Positions 8,977-18,712 are shown, numbered from the stretch's first letter. The stretch: DNA of 55,041 nt from Kofleriaceae bacterium (GCA_024762925.1 JANTGM010000030.1:1-55041), one strand, 5' to 3'. Translations and numbers: made by a program. The notes: generated by a model not told the origin, from the letters alone.

Positions 8977-10510
8977 GGGACCAGCCGCCTTCGCATCCCT
9001 CAAAGAGCGCGTCCGCCTCTTCAGGCCCCCAGCTTCCCGCTGCGTATTCTGCGATTGGTGGTGCGTCAGGCTCGGCCCAAGCTTTGATGAATTCATCGCT
9101 GTAGCACCAACTCGCATCGATTTCGTCAGACCGCAGGAACAAGGTTGGGTCGCCCTGGAGTGCATCGAGCAAGAGACGCTGGTACGCAGGCGCTGAACCA
9201 CACTGAAATACGTCGTCATAGTTGAATGAGAGTTTTGCTGGTGTCATGTCCATGCTCGCTCCAGGACGTTTGACTCCAAACGATAGGGACAACGCCTCAC
9301 TCGGTTGAATGCTGATGGTCAGTACGTTGGGTCGCAATTGGCACAGTGTTCCGTCGCGCAGCTGTTTGCGAAACTCGCTGGGGCTAAGGCCGTCGGGGCG
9401 ATTAAAGAGTTGAACTGGTGGCATGCGAAACTGCACCTTAATCTCGGTAAACTTCGACTTGAGACGCTTGCCATGGCGCAGCAAGAATGGAACACCATTC
9501 CAGCGCCAATTGTCTACTTCGGCTCGCAACGCAACATAGGTCTCGGTTTGTGAGCCCTCGGGAACTCCCTCTTCCTCCAAGTAGCCAACTACGTCCCTAT
9601 CGCCGATTTTTCCGGCAGAGTAGCGAGCACGTACCGAGGTTCGCGCAATGTCACTGCGATCTGGAACGTGAAGTGCGCGGAGAACCTCGACCTTCTGGTT
9701 GCGCACATCATTGCCGTTTAGTGTCGCGGGAGCCTCCATCGCCACGAGTGCAAGGAGTTGCAACATGTGATTTTGCACGACATCGCGCATGGCACCACTC
9801 TCGTCATAGAAGCCTGCGCGACCCTTCTCGACCCCGAGGTCTTCGGCCACGGTAATCTGCACAAGCTCAATGTGGTGACGGTTCCAAAGCGGCTCGAAGA
9901 TCGTGTTGTGAAAGCGAAAGCCCAAAATGTTCTGAACCGTCTCTTTGCCCAGGTAGTGATCGATTCGGTAGATTTGTTCTTCGCGAAGAAACTCGTGCAT
10001 GCAGGCATTCAAGGCCTGGGCGCTCTCCTGATCGTGGCCAAAAGGCTTCTCGACGACAACACGCCGCCACGTCGCACTGTTTTGGTCGCGCATGCGTAGC
10101 ATTCCCGCTTCGCCCAGGATGCGCAGAGTGTCGCTAAAGAGTTCGGGCTTGAGCGAGAGGTAGAAGAGTCTGCCCGCGATGTCACCCCCTGGCATTTGAT
10201 CGAGGTAGGCGCAAAGTCGCGTGACATCTTCTGGCCTCTGGACATCAGCACTCTTGTAGTGGATCCGCTTTGAGAGACTGGCAAATGCTTCTCGAAACTC
10301 CTCCGGAATCACGCCAACCAGATGCTCTCGAAACTCCTCATCCGTCTTCGCACTTCGGGAAACTCCAACAATCGAGACGTTCTCCTGAAGCTGGCCTTCG
10401 GCTTCCAGTCGCACCAACGCAGGAATCAGTTTTCGCCTTGTGAGATCCCCGCTGGCTCCAAAGATGATGAGTTGCGTTGTCCCTACCTTGTCCCCCATGC
10501 GGCGAATCAT
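8969..10510 (-). CDS. zwf: glucose-6-phosphate 1-dehydrogenase
   Basis: 513 residues, full length. It oxidises glucose 6-phosphate to 6-phosphogluconolactone, producing NADPH. The NADP site is IIFGASGDLTRRKLIPAL (residues 15-32), the conserved VVVEKPFGHD follows, and the active-site signature is RIDHYLGKETVQN. The C-terminal half contains KVQFRMPP and the conserved MTPAKLSFNYDD. The start is at 10510 (MIRRMGDK) or four codons later. It is the first gene of the zwf-pgl-gnd operon, with a 156-bp divergent region shared with the kinase-like gene at 10667. No glucokinase or opcA accompanies it here. Confidence 0.97.
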   Translation of the reverse strand: MIRRMGDKVGTTQLIIFGASGDLTRRKLIPALVRLEAEGQLQENVSIVGVSRSAKTDEEFREHLVGVIPEEFREAFASLSKRIHYKSADVQRPEDVTRLCAYLDQMPGGDIAGRLFYLSLKPELFSDTLRILGEAGMLRMRDQNSATWRRVVVEKPFGHDQESAQALNACMHEFLREEQIYRIDHYLGKETVQNILGFRFHNTIFEPLWNRHHIELVQITVAEDLGVEKGRAGFYDESGAMRDVVQNHMLQLLALVAMEAPATLNGNDVRNQKVEVLRALHVPDRSDIARTSVRARYSAGKIGDRDVVGYLEEEGVPEGSQTETYVALRAEVDNWRWNGVPFLLRHGKRLKSKFTEIKVQFRMPPVQLFNRPDGLSPSEFRKQLRDGTLCQLRPNVLTISIQPSEALSLSFGVKRPGASMDMTPAKLSFNYDDVFQCGSAPAYQRLLLDALQGDPTLFLRSDEIDASWCYSDEFIKAWAEPDAPPIAEYAAGSWGPEEADALFEGCEGGWSRG

Positions 10511-10666
10511 CCACCCATCTTGGTCTCCTCCACAAGCACAGGGGAGACACGAGTCCCCGGCAACGACCCGCTAAGCAGCCGATTTCTCGCATGTGCGCGA
10601 GTGCGGGGCATGGCCTCTTGCTTGCACTACCAATGGCGAGCCCCAAGGTCTTGGGCAACGACTCGT

Positions 10667-12037
10667 ATGGACACCCCTCGCAAACGAATCTCAGACTTTC
10701 ACCTCAGCCGCCAGGTTTACGATGGCGCCCGCTGCGAGGTGCACGAAGCGCGCTATGCCCAAGCTGGCGGTGTTGTGCAGTCGGCGGCGGTCAAAGTGCT
10801 CAAGCCCGAGTTTGCCTGCATCGGCGAGGAGCTTCGGCGCTTCCTGCGTGAAATCGATTGGGCCAGAATGCTCCGCCACAGCCTCTTTCCCCGCATCATG
10901 GAAGCGGGCGAGCACGATGGACACTACTTTCTGGCGATGGAGCGGATCGATGGTTGGACGCTCGAGGCGCTGCTTCGAGATCTGGCCGTGATGCAAGTAC
11001 GTCTTCCTTGCCAGGTTGGGCTGACCCTCGTGCACCAGATTGCCGATGGCTTGCAGAGCCTGCATGAGCACTGTGCGGAAAACACCCACCTCGGAGTGGT
11101 GCACTTGGGTATCGAGCCAAGCAACATCATGATGCGCAAAGATGGGGCTGCTGCGGTCTTTGACTTTGGAGAGGCAATGGCTGCGGGCGTAGGCGACATG
11201 GCAGCCGCAAGCACGCACACATCTGCCTACCAAGCCCCAGAACGCTTGCGAATGCTTCCTTTGGATAGGCGTGCAGATATCTACTCACTTGGCAAAGTGC
11301 TTGAGAGCATGAGCAAGTGCATGGACCCGAGCGAACTCGGGGCCGATGTACCAGCACTCATCGCTCGAGCTTGCAACACACACGCAGAAGAGCGTTTTGC
11401 GACCATGCGTGACTTCATGGATGCGATCGAAGTTGTTGCTAGTAACCGAAATATCGAGTTTAGCTGCCATGCTTGTAGCCGCTTTGGATTAGAAGTATTC
11501 GGAGAGTCCGAAATGCGCACCGATCCAAGAGCGCATCGCCCACGGGCTGCAGCGGCTCCAATGCGCATGCAATCTGAAGGCATGCCAACAGCACATGGGT
11601 TGCCGCCAACGTCATACAATCCCTTTGTCGATTCCAAGACAACTCCTTCTGAGACAAGCCCCAATGAGATGATGACCGTGGCTGGTGGTCCTTTGGCCGA
11701 AGGCAGTACAGATGCAGAGCCAGGGGCAGTGGTGGCAGCAGCGGAATCTGTGGGCGATGGCCTGGGCTTGGTCGAAGCAACGGAACTGAGCTCAAAGCCG
11801 CGCTTTATCGATGAGCATCTCGCTGTAACAGCAATGTCTGCACCACAGACGATGGAGGAGCTGGCTGTCTCACAAGACGCGACCCGCGTGAGCACGGCCC
11901 ACATCGAGGCCTCGGTGCCTGCAGACAAACCAAAACGCAAAGGCTTCCCAGAAGAACTCGTAGCGACAAAGGTGTATAGCCAGGAGCCAGACACCGACGA
12001 TGAGCTGGCGAGTGCCATCGAACGACTACGGCGCTAA
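10667..12037 (+). CDS. protein kinase-like protein, probable pseudokinase
   Basis: 456 residues: a kinase-fold domain (about 12-255) and a long disordered Ala/Pro/Ser/Thr-rich tail ending in KRKGFPEELVATKVYSQEPD. The ATP lysine is present (AAVKVLKPE, about residue 43) and so is the C-helix Glu (LREIDWARML). DFG is kept (FDFGEA, about 165) and an APE-like YQAPERL follows. The catalytic loop, however, reads VVHLGIEPSNIMM instead of HRDLKPSN: the catalytic Asp is replaced by Gly, and the glycine-rich loop is VYDGARCEV. It should bind nucleotide poorly or act as a scaffold. No membrane segment or PASTA domain. ATG 10667 was chosen because the fold starts directly after it; no ribosome site is obvious. 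It is divergent from zwf and convergent with the TPR-peptidase. Confidence 0.8.
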   Translation: MDTPRKRISDFHLSRQVYDGARCEVHEARYAQAGGVVQSAAVKVLKPEFACIGEELRRFLREIDWARMLRHSLFPRIMEAGEHDGHYFLAMERIDGWTLEALLRDLAVMQVRLPCQVGLTLVHQIADGLQSLHEHCAENTHLGVVHLGIEPSNIMMRKDGAAAVFDFGEAMAAGVGDMAAASTHTSAYQAPERLRMLPLDRRADIYSLGKVLESMSKCMDPSELGADVPALIARACNTHAEERFATMRDFMDAIEVVASNRNIEFSCHACSRFGLEVFGESEMRTDPRAHRPRAAAAPMRMQSEGMPTAHGLPPTSYNPFVDSKTTPSETSPNEMMTVAGGPLAEGSTDAEPGAVVAAAESVGDGLGLVEATELSSKPRFIDEHLAVTAMSAPQTMEELAVSQDATRVSTAHIEASVPADKPKRKGFPEELVATKVYSQEPDTDDELASAIERLRR

Positions 12038-12061
12038 CGACTGTGGTGCCAAACCAGAGCT

Positions 12062-12258
12062 AGCGCCAAGCTCGATGCCTCGGCGCTGCTTTCGCGTGGC
12101 GCTAAGCTCAATGCCCTCGGCGCGCTCTGCTGGCGCTACTTCAGCGCGGCGCTAAGCTCAATGCCTCGGCGCTGCTTTCGCGTGGCGCTAAGCTCAATGC
12201 CCTCGGCGCGCTCTGCTGGCGCTACTTCAACGTGGCGCTAAGCTCAATCCCCTCGGCG
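12062..12258. repeat. 86-bp tandem array derived from a gene 3' end
   Basis: Two full 86-bp units (12062-12147, 12148-12233) and the start of a third (12234-12258). The third lies inside the coding end of the TPR-peptidase gene on the minus strand. Each unit itself holds two related halves of 36 and 50 bp, both containing GGCGCTAAGCTCAATGCC. Read on the minus strand, the units repeat the codons for AEGIELSATLK with substitutions and frame changes, so the array is an amplified and decaying copy of the C-terminus. Confidence 0.9.
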
Positions 12259-15056
12259 TTTTCAGGCTCGATGTCGAGCACATCGCGCAACGCCTTCTTA
12301 GCCTCGCGTTTGTCGCCCTTGCCGATGAGCGCCTTTGCGCGCCCAAGATGGGCCAGAGCTGGACGCCTAAGTCTTGGGCGAATGAGCAACGCTGTGTCAA
12401 AGGCGTATAGCGCCTCATCAAAGCGCTTGACCTCGGTAAGAGCTTTCCCTAATCCAAGTTGCACCTTGCCCTGTGCTGGATCGAGGTTGAGAGCGAGCTC
12501 GCCAAAGTGAATGACACGACTCCAGCGTTTTGCCTTGGTGTAGTACTCCATGAGCTTGAGAAGCGGCCCCAGCGACATTTGTTCGATCATGACGTAGCTC
12601 TCGAGCTCTCGCATGGATTCTTCGAGTTTGCCTTCTTGGTTGTAGAATTCTGCCAGAGCTTCATATGGGTGTGACTTCTCTGGGTCGAGTGTTTTGGCTG
12701 TTTGCAGGTGTCCCACAAAGGCCTTCTTGTCCTTCTCTCGCATGGCTAGCATGGAGAGTCGAAGCCGCACGTCATAGCCATCTCCGCCACTGTTCACAAG
12801 TTGGCTAAATAGCTTCTTCGCTCTATCTGCGTCTTTGGCATGAAGTGCAAGCTCTGCTGCGACAAACAGGGCGATGTGATTGTTCGCATCGAGTGCGAGT
12901 GTTGCTTCGCTCGCTTTTGTTGCTTCCGGTGCCTTGCCTGCGTAAAAATACCCGAGCGTGAGCCTCGCTTGTGCATCAGAACTCTTCGGGGACTTCTTTG
13001 CCGCAGCCTCAAGGGCCTTCAGGTCGTCCAAGCCCTTGACTGGAAGAAAAAGGCTGCCTTTGTAGGGCGCAAGTCGCCGCCGCAAGTGTGCGCGAAACTC
13101 TTTGTCAAACTGTGCAACCGGGCGACCGGTGATCTTCTCAATTACGGCAGGCGTTTCAAGCCCCTTGGCAAAGAGCTTGAGACCCTCAACGACAGCGGGA
13201 AATCCATACTCCGCAACGATGTACTCAATGGTCACCGAACTCAGGTGATACGCAACCACAACCGCTTGCATGCTCGGTGTCATGAAAGCCAAGTTGAGTT
13301 CGGAAACCGATGGCAGGGTGCCGTCTTGCAGTGCCGCCCAAAGGTCTGCGTCGTTCTCTCGTCTCCACTCTGGGCGCGCGCGAATGGTCTCGTATTCGCT
13401 AAGTCCTTCGGTGTACCAGCGCGGAACTCGGTAATCACTTAGCTGAATCGCAAAGACGTGGCTTAGTTCGTGCCACATGATCATGCCCCAGTTAAGGTTG
13501 CCAACACTTGGTGCCATTGCGGTTACCACGTGGCCAAAGCAAACCCCAAGAGCGCCAAGGCCAGGCAAGCCCACTGTGCGCACTGCGTAGTGTTCGGCCT
13601 CTTTGTAGAGCTCTAGTGTGAGCGGCTGTGTGGGCGTGAAGCCATAGCGCTTGACCATGTCGGCATAGGCCTTCTCCATGGTGGGCGTGATGTAACGCTC
13701 CAGCACCTTGCGCTCCTCTTTGTGATACCGGATGTTGAAGTTCTTGCTCTTCGTCATCACGTAGTCTCGAGGAATGATCTTCTCAAAAAGGTCTAGAACG
13801 TTGAGCGTTCGCGCATTGAACTGGTCTCCGCGAAATGCCTTGCGCAGCCAGGCGATCCCCTCGTCCTCACGGCTTAGCCGCAGATAGCCACTACCCAGAA
13901 GCTGCATGGCTTCGTAGTCCTTGGGATTTCTCTTAACCGCTTCCTCACCCAGTTTGATCGCACCCTCATAGCGATGCTCCCGATCAGTGGAGTGCATCAT
14001 GATGTGAAAGAACTTGGAGTACTTCGGGTTGATATCAAAGACGCGCTTCTTCTGTGCTTCGTACTCTTTAACGTCATCGTGAAGCCAAGCAATCGTCGCC
14101 AAGACTGCACGTGCATCAAAGCTCTCAGGGTTGACTTCCAGAGCCCGCCTCGCGGTTGCCTTGGCCTTTTCCCACTCTCCGCGGTCGGTCTCTAAGCTCG
14201 CTCGGACCATGAGCGCACCGATGTGATTGGGGTTTACCTTGAGCGCTTGTTTGATGAACTCTTGCGACGCTTCAGCATCGTATCCCGTGTTCACCTCAAT
14301 GGCGGCCAGACCCGCAAGCGCGCCAGGATGCTTGGGATTTATCTTGAGAATGTCGGCAAAGCTCTTCTCGGCTTCGCCCTCGTTGTACTTGCTGAGAAAG
14401 AGATGGCCCCAATCGAAGTTCGCTCGGTGAAAGTCCGCCTGAATTGCGATGGCTTCTTCATAGCTTGAACTTGCGTCTGTGACACTTCCAAGGTGGCTTG
14501 CCGCTTCGGCAACAAAGTACTGCACCTCCGCGTTGGTCAAGTCCAAGCTGCCATCAGCGTACTCATCGAAGAAGAGGTTCCACAGGACATCGGCCTCTTT
14601 CGTCATGCCCAGGTTCACATACGCAAGTCCAAGCGCGTGACGCGTGAGCAAGTGCTTTGGATTCTTCTTGTAGAGAGGCTCCAGAAGATCTTTTGCCTGG
14701 CGATAACGACCTGTCTGCCGCCACAACTCCGCGAGTTGTGCATGTGCACGCAGCGATACCTCTTGGTCGCGGCTTTTCAGAAGTCCTTTGGCAATGTCAA
14801 TGGCGCCCTTGTAGTTGCCGACTTCTTGCTCAAGCTTTGAGAGCGCAAGCTTTGCCTTGTCAGCATCTGCACCTTTGGTGTCTTTGAGCGCGCGCTTGGC
14901 CAAGGAGTATTGACCCTGGGAAAGCCCATCGAGTCCCTTGGCCAGATCTGCAGACGCATCTTGTGTGCCAATCGTAAGGACAGCGACAGCAAGAGCTGCG
15001 TTCACCCATCCCCGAAAGCCGTGTTTGTTTGTGCTAGTGCCGCTCATTTCCGCCAT
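12222..15056 (-). CDS. TPR protein with HExxH peptidase domain, exported
   Basis: About 944 residues. An N-terminal signal peptide (GWVNAALAVAVLTIGTQDASA) is followed by roughly ten TPRs (to about residue 430), then a gluzincin-like peptidase domain (MA family). That domain has MIMWHELSHVFAIQLSDYRV (HELSH near 526-530) and a downstream Glu in RWYTEGLSEYE about 20 residues on. The C-terminal third is again TPRs. The protein is probably periplasmic and could process or assemble envelope proteins; the substrate is unknown. Start choice is uncertain: GTG 15080, ATG 15056 and ATG 15047 are all in frame and only the signal peptide guides it. The last 12 codons are part of the tandem array that continues downstream. 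Confidence 0.8.
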   Translation of the reverse strand: MAEMSGTSTNKHGFRGWVNAALAVAVLTIGTQDASADLAKGLDGLSQGQYSLAKRALKDTKGADADKAKLALSKLEQEVGNYKGAIDIAKGLLKSRDQEVSLRAHAQLAELWRQTGRYRQAKDLLEPLYKKNPKHLLTRHALGLAYVNLGMTKEADVLWNLFFDEYADGSLDLTNAEVQYFVAEAASHLGSVTDASSSYEEAIAIQADFHRANFDWGHLFLSKYNEGEAEKSFADILKINPKHPGALAGLAAIEVNTGYDAEASQEFIKQALKVNPNHIGALMVRASLETDRGEWEKAKATARRALEVNPESFDARAVLATIAWLHDDVKEYEAQKKRVFDINPKYSKFFHIMMHSTDREHRYEGAIKLGEEAVKRNPKDYEAMQLLGSGYLRLSREDEGIAWLRKAFRGDQFNARTLNVLDLFEKIIPRDYVMTKSKNFNIRYHKEERKVLERYITPTMEKAYADMVKRYGFTPTQPLTLELYKEAEHYAVRTVGLPGLGALGVCFGHVVTAMAPSVGNLNWGMIMWHELSHVFAIQLSDYRVPRWYTEGLSEYETIRARPEWRRENDADLWAALQDGTLPSVSELNLAFMTPSMQAVVVAYHLSSVTIEYIVAEYGFPAVVEGLKLFAKGLETPAVIEKITGRPVAQFDKEFRAHLRRRLAPYKGSLFLPVKGLDDLKALEAAAKKSPKSSDAQARLTLGYFYAGKAPEATKASEATLALDANNHIALFVAAELALHAKDADRAKKLFSQLVNSGGDGYDVRLRLSMLAMREKDKKAFVGHLQTAKTLDPEKSHPYEALAEFYNQEGKLEESMRELESYVMIEQMSLGPLLKLMEYYTKAKRWSRVIHFGELALNLDPAQGKVQLGLGKALTEVKRFDEALYAFDTALLIRPRLRRPALAHLGRAKALIGKGDKREAKKALRDVLDIEPENAEGIELSATLK

Positions 15057-15131
15057 CTTTGTCAGTAAATGTGGCCTCACCCATGAGAGCTGTCAACGTG
15101 CGTTCCACTCATCGGTGCTACACTATTCGTT

Positions 15132-15641
15132 ATGAGCGCTGATGGTGCCCAAGACTCCGCTGCTGACGGCAGTAGCATCTACGACGACTTCGATAGCTTC
15201 CTAAAGGTAGCGATCAAGGAATACTACGATCAGGGTTGGAAACAGCGGCGTGGCAATTTTATCGCCCTGCTCATCGCTAGTGGACAGACTTCATTTGCTC
15301 TAGCGAAAGACTCGGTCGTCGATGGCACAGGCACGAAGAAGGTCGCCATTGGCGCAGCAGCGGTGTTAGCGCTGCGCGTCGGGCTTCGATATGCCTTGGG
15401 CGGGCCCCTTGGGTTGGTGCTCACCGTTGCCGCAAGTGCTTCGATGGTCTCGTATTTCTTCCGAAATCAAAAAGACATCATTCGTCGCGTCGGCGTCTAC
15501 AAGAGCCTCATTAAAGAGAGCCACGATCGTCACTCCGAGATTGTTAGCGGCTGGCGAGACTCTCGCTATGAAGAGACTGAGCGCAACTTGATGGTGGATG
15601 GTCTCATGAAGAGGTTTCTCGAGCAAGTCGACGAGGACTAG
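15132..15641 (+). CDS. conserved-looking small membrane protein
   Basis: 169 residues, not assigned to a known family. The N-terminal 60 residues are soluble and acidic (SIYDDFDSFLKVAIKEYYDQ). Two hydrophobic stretches follow, VAIGAAAVLALRVGLRYALG and GPLGLVLTVAASASMVSYFF, then a charged helical C-terminus (DIIRRVGVYKSLIKESHDRH and onward). It would be an inner membrane protein with both ends in the cytoplasm. It is divergent from the TPR-peptidase (75 bp away) and 35 bp upstream of the next exported protein, probably in the same operon. Confidence 0.7.
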   Translation: MSADGAQDSAADGSSIYDDFDSFLKVAIKEYYDQGWKQRRGNFIALLIASGQTSFALAKDSVVDGTGTKKVAIGAAAVLALRVGLRYALGGPLGLVLTVAASASMVSYFFRNQKDIIRRVGVYKSLIKESHDRHSEIVSGWRDSRYEETERNLMVDGLMKRFLEQVDED

Positions 15642-15676
15642 GCGAACACGTGGTTCTGAGGTTTAGGGCGAGACGT

Positions 15677-16399
15677 ATGAAGCGAATCTTGTTGATCTTG
15701 TGCGCGTGCATGCTTTGGGTTGCAAGCCCCAGTTCTGCGCAGGCAGATAAAGACCTAGTCGGAATTCTTAGTATCGATACAAGCGGCGTTTCTGAAGCAA
15801 CCGCTGAGCAGTTTGAAGCCCAAGTCGAAGAAGCGCTCAAAGGCGTTGGCCGCCACTCTGTGAGTCGCAAAGCTCTGCGTGAGCGATTGCAGGGCAGCGA
15901 GTTTCTCGAAGGTTGCTACTTTGGGCCCTGTCTCACAGCACTGCGAGTCGCAAGCGGCGTTCCTCTTGTGCTTGTCGCTCGGATTCAAGGCGAGGGTTCC
16001 AGCTACAGTTTTGTCATTACCTTGGTCGATACCAAGACGGGAATGTTTACCGCTCAAGTCGCGCAAACCTGCCCAGTCTGCACAGTCGACGAGGCAATCA
16101 TGACTGCAACCCTCGCCACCATCGATCTTCTGAGTCCATCGGGCGAAGCAGCGATCAATCCCGATGGTACGAAGCTCAGTGCGGAGCAGGGCGGGTCAGA
16201 GAACGCGAAACGCCCGTCCATTGGTCCTCTTCGCACAGCAGGCTGGCTCTTTTTGGGGGCGGGCTTTGCGGCGGCAGCGGCAGGCGGGTACCTGCTCTTG
16301 CAGGATGAACGGCGAGATTTGTCGATTGGGGGACTCGCGTCTGGGGCTGCCCTCTTCACCGGCGGCGCCACAATCCTGCTCTTCTCCAAGGACTACTAG
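15677..16399 (+). CDS. exported protein with C-terminal membrane hairpin
   Basis: 240 residues from ATG 15677, which starts a signal peptide (MKRILLILCACMLWVASPSSAQA). The domain that follows (LVGILSIDTSGVSEATAEQF to ATIDLLSP) has a mixed alpha/beta pattern like the CsgG/TolB-N type sensor domains of Myxococcota proteins: a short region that looks for a named low-copy partner, with a CYFGPCLTALRVASGV motif. Two hydrophobic segments end the protein (TAGWLFLGAGFAAAAAGGYL and GGLASGAALFTGGATILLF). The family has no function known to me; an envelope localisation is the only firm inference. It is in line with the preceding membrane protein gene. Confidence 0.65.
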   Translation: MKRILLILCACMLWVASPSSAQADKDLVGILSIDTSGVSEATAEQFEAQVEEALKGVGRHSVSRKALRERLQGSEFLEGCYFGPCLTALRVASGVPLVLVARIQGEGSSYSFVITLVDTKTGMFTAQVAQTCPVCTVDEAIMTATLATIDLLSPSGEAAINPDGTKLSAEQGGSENAKRPSIGPLRTAGWLFLGAGFAAAAAGGYLLLQDERRDLSIGGLASGAALFTGGATILLFSKDY

Positions 16400-16489
16400 C
16401 GAACAACTTGTGCGGCTGAGATCGTGTTGGCGACGCCGAGCCGCTGGTTGGCAGTTGGTGAACCGCTGTGTTCGCAGGTTCTTCGCTTT

Positions 16490-16515
16490 CAGCGTTTGGC
16501 GTTCTGAGAACGCTG
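16490..16515 (+). terminator. possible weak hairpin after 16399
   Basis: CAGCGTT at 16490-16496 pairs with AACGCTG at 16509-16515; an alternative fold is GCGTTC-TGA-GAACGC at 16499-16513. There is no T-run after it, so it is at best a weak or Rho-dependent end. The 250 bp between the flanking genes holds nothing else I can name. Confidence 0.3.
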
Positions 16516-16649
16516 CCTCTAAAACCCTGCGCTTAGTATGGTAGTTGTAGTCAACGCAACGCTGCACGCCCAGACCTTTCGCGTGTGAAGCAGCACTGGT
16601 TCGCCACGAATTCCCCTCACCTTGGTCACACCAGTGGTATAGATCGGTT

Positions 16650-18623
16650 GTGTTTCGGTCTCCTGCACTCAGGCTGCGCGTTCTGGCGTTTTCCCTAGTC
16701 GCGGCCGCAGCCTGTGGTGGTGACCCTGCTCAATCCCCTGATGCAGGGCCAGACGCCCGAGTCCCGGAGGCGTCCCAAGCGCTCTTTGTGCTTCCGGGCA
16801 CCGATGACGCGCAGGGGTTTTTTGCGCTGCCGTATCCCAACAATCTTCGCATCGATTCACAGGGCTTCATAAATCTCGATTCTCTAGTTCGTCCCAATGC
16901 GTTCTTTGCCGACTACTTTGACACCATTTCTGAAAGACAAACGGGGTTTGGGATCACAGCTGCGACATACATGCGATTTGATGGGGCGCTCGACTCTGCA
17001 GCGCTTCCGACTGAGCCAATTCGCACGCTGATTCCCGATGCCCCCGTCTACTTGGTCAATGTGCAGCAGGGCTCTCCAAACTACGGTCGCAAGGTCGCGC
17101 TACAAGTGGCCTTTCACGCAGAAGGTGGGGACCTCATTGGCGACAATTGGCTGAGTTGTCTGCCATATCCTGGCATCGTACTCGAAGAGGCGAGCACCTA
17201 TGCCTTGGTTGCAACGAATCGACTGCTAGCCGAAGACGGCAGTCCCGTTCGCTCGGCGGCAGTCTTTGACAAGGTCATGCAACGGGCAACGTCATCCGAT
17301 GCGGCCATCGCCAACGCTCAGAACTTTTATGAACCTCTCACAACGTGGCTTGATGAGGATGGGGGGGATGAGCGCGAAGATGTGGTTAGTGCGTCGGTAT
17401 TCACGACACAAAGGCCAACCGAACTCATGGGCCGTTTTCGTCGCGTGATTCACGAGAGTGTTCCATCGCCAGAAGCCCGCGACATCACCTGGAGGCGTGA
17501 TCGACAAGGCTATGCAATCTACACAGGCCGTTTTGATTCACCCAACTTTCAGGCCGGTGAGTTTCCTTTCAAGACGCTAGCGCAAGGTGGGGGATTTGAG
17601 TTCGATGAGGCCGGCGACCCAATCGTGCAAGACATGTTTGATTTGCGCTTCTCGATGACCATACCGACCGAAATCCCAATGCCCGAAGCGGGGTGGCCGG
17701 TCGCGCTCTATGCGCACGGCACGACAGGCGATTACCTAAGCTACGTGAACGATGGCACTGCGGAGAACATGGCCGAGCGGGGCATCGCCGTCATTTCCAT
17801 CGACCAAGTCATGCACGGCGAAAGGCTTGAGTCCGGTGACGTTCAGACGCTCTTCTTCAACTTTCAAAACCCGCTCTCAAGTCGCGCCAACATGATGCAA
17901 GCCGCACTGGAGGACTTCCAGTTGATGCGCTTGGCGCGGAACATTGATTTCGTCGAGCGCCACATTGGTGGCCGTGCGGTGCGTTTTGATGCTTCTAAGG
18001 TGTATTTCATTGGCCACTCCCAGGGCGCAGGTACAGGAATTCCCTTTGCTGCGCATGAGCCAACGATCAAGGGAGCGATGTTTAGTGGAGCGAGCGGCCT
18101 CCTCTATCTAACTCTCATCACAAAGACCGAGCCCTATGACATTACCGAACTCATTCGGCTTGTCATTCGCGACCCAGAAATCACACGATTTCATCCAGCG
18201 TTGGCACTACTGCAAGCTTTCTACGAGCCCGCGGATGCCATCGTATACGCCAAGCTGCTCGTGCAAGAACCCCCACAAGGCTCGGCACCTAAGAACATCT
18301 TCCAACCCCTCGGGTTTGAAGATACCTACACTCCGCAGCCCACTCAGGAAGCCCTAGCAACAGCCTTTGGTCTTGATTTGGTTGCTCCGAGTCTCCAACC
18401 CATCGAAGGTCTTGAGCTGATTGAGAAGCGCGTCCTAACCGCCCCTGTAACCAACAATGCTGGTGAGGTCACAGCGGTTGCTGCGCAGTACCAACCAAAC
18501 TCAGGCGATGATGGGCACTTTGTGATTTTTGACATTCCCGCCGCAAGATTTCGGGCCGGAGAGTTCTTCCGGTCTCAAGTGGAAACAGGGAAGGCGACCA
18601 TCGTGGCGCCCCAGGCCCAATAG
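16650..18623 (+). CDS. alpha/beta-hydrolase lipoprotein (VolA/Pla-1-like lipase)
   Basis: 657 residues with a GTG start at 16650. The signal peptide ends in a lipobox, LVAAAACGG, followed by an Asp/Ala/Pro linker. Residues 45-330 form the N-terminal domain seen in surface lipases of the VolA/Pla-1 type (FALPYPNNLRIDSQGFINLD, then RTLIPDAPVYLVN). A hydrolase domain follows, with VALYAHGTTGDYLSYV (oxyanion region), IAVISIDQVMHGE and the nucleophile elbow YFIGHSQGAGTG (about residues 450-460), Ser being catalytic. The C-terminal DDGHFVIFD supplies the likely catalytic His. It should hydrolyse an ester at the cell surface; the substrate is not known. It stands alone, 90 bp before the giant outer membrane gene. 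Confidence 0.8.
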   Translation: MFRSPALRLRVLAFSLVAAAACGGDPAQSPDAGPDARVPEASQALFVLPGTDDAQGFFALPYPNNLRIDSQGFINLDSLVRPNAFFADYFDTISERQTGFGITAATYMRFDGALDSAALPTEPIRTLIPDAPVYLVNVQQGSPNYGRKVALQVAFHAEGGDLIGDNWLSCLPYPGIVLEEASTYALVATNRLLAEDGSPVRSAAVFDKVMQRATSSDAAIANAQNFYEPLTTWLDEDGGDEREDVVSASVFTTQRPTELMGRFRRVIHESVPSPEARDITWRRDRQGYAIYTGRFDSPNFQAGEFPFKTLAQGGGFEFDEAGDPIVQDMFDLRFSMTIPTEIPMPEAGWPVALYAHGTTGDYLSYVNDGTAENMAERGIAVISIDQVMHGERLESGDVQTLFFNFQNPLSSRANMMQAALEDFQLMRLARNIDFVERHIGGRAVRFDASKVYFIGHSQGAGTGIPFAAHEPTIKGAMFSGASGLLYLTLITKTEPYDITELIRLVIRDPEITRFHPALALLQAFYEPADAIVYAKLLVQEPPQGSAPKNIFQPLGFEDTYTPQPTQEALATAFGLDLVAPSLQPIEGLELIEKRVLTAPVTNNAGEVTAVAAQYQPNSGDDGHFVIFDIPAARFRAGEFFRSQVETGKATIVAPQAQ

Positions 18624-18712
18624 ACGGTTGTATAAGCGCACTTTCGCTTCGCCGAATGTGCTGCTTTCTTGGGGGTAGGGCGCACACCTACCTATACTGG
18701 GCTTCTGTGTCT

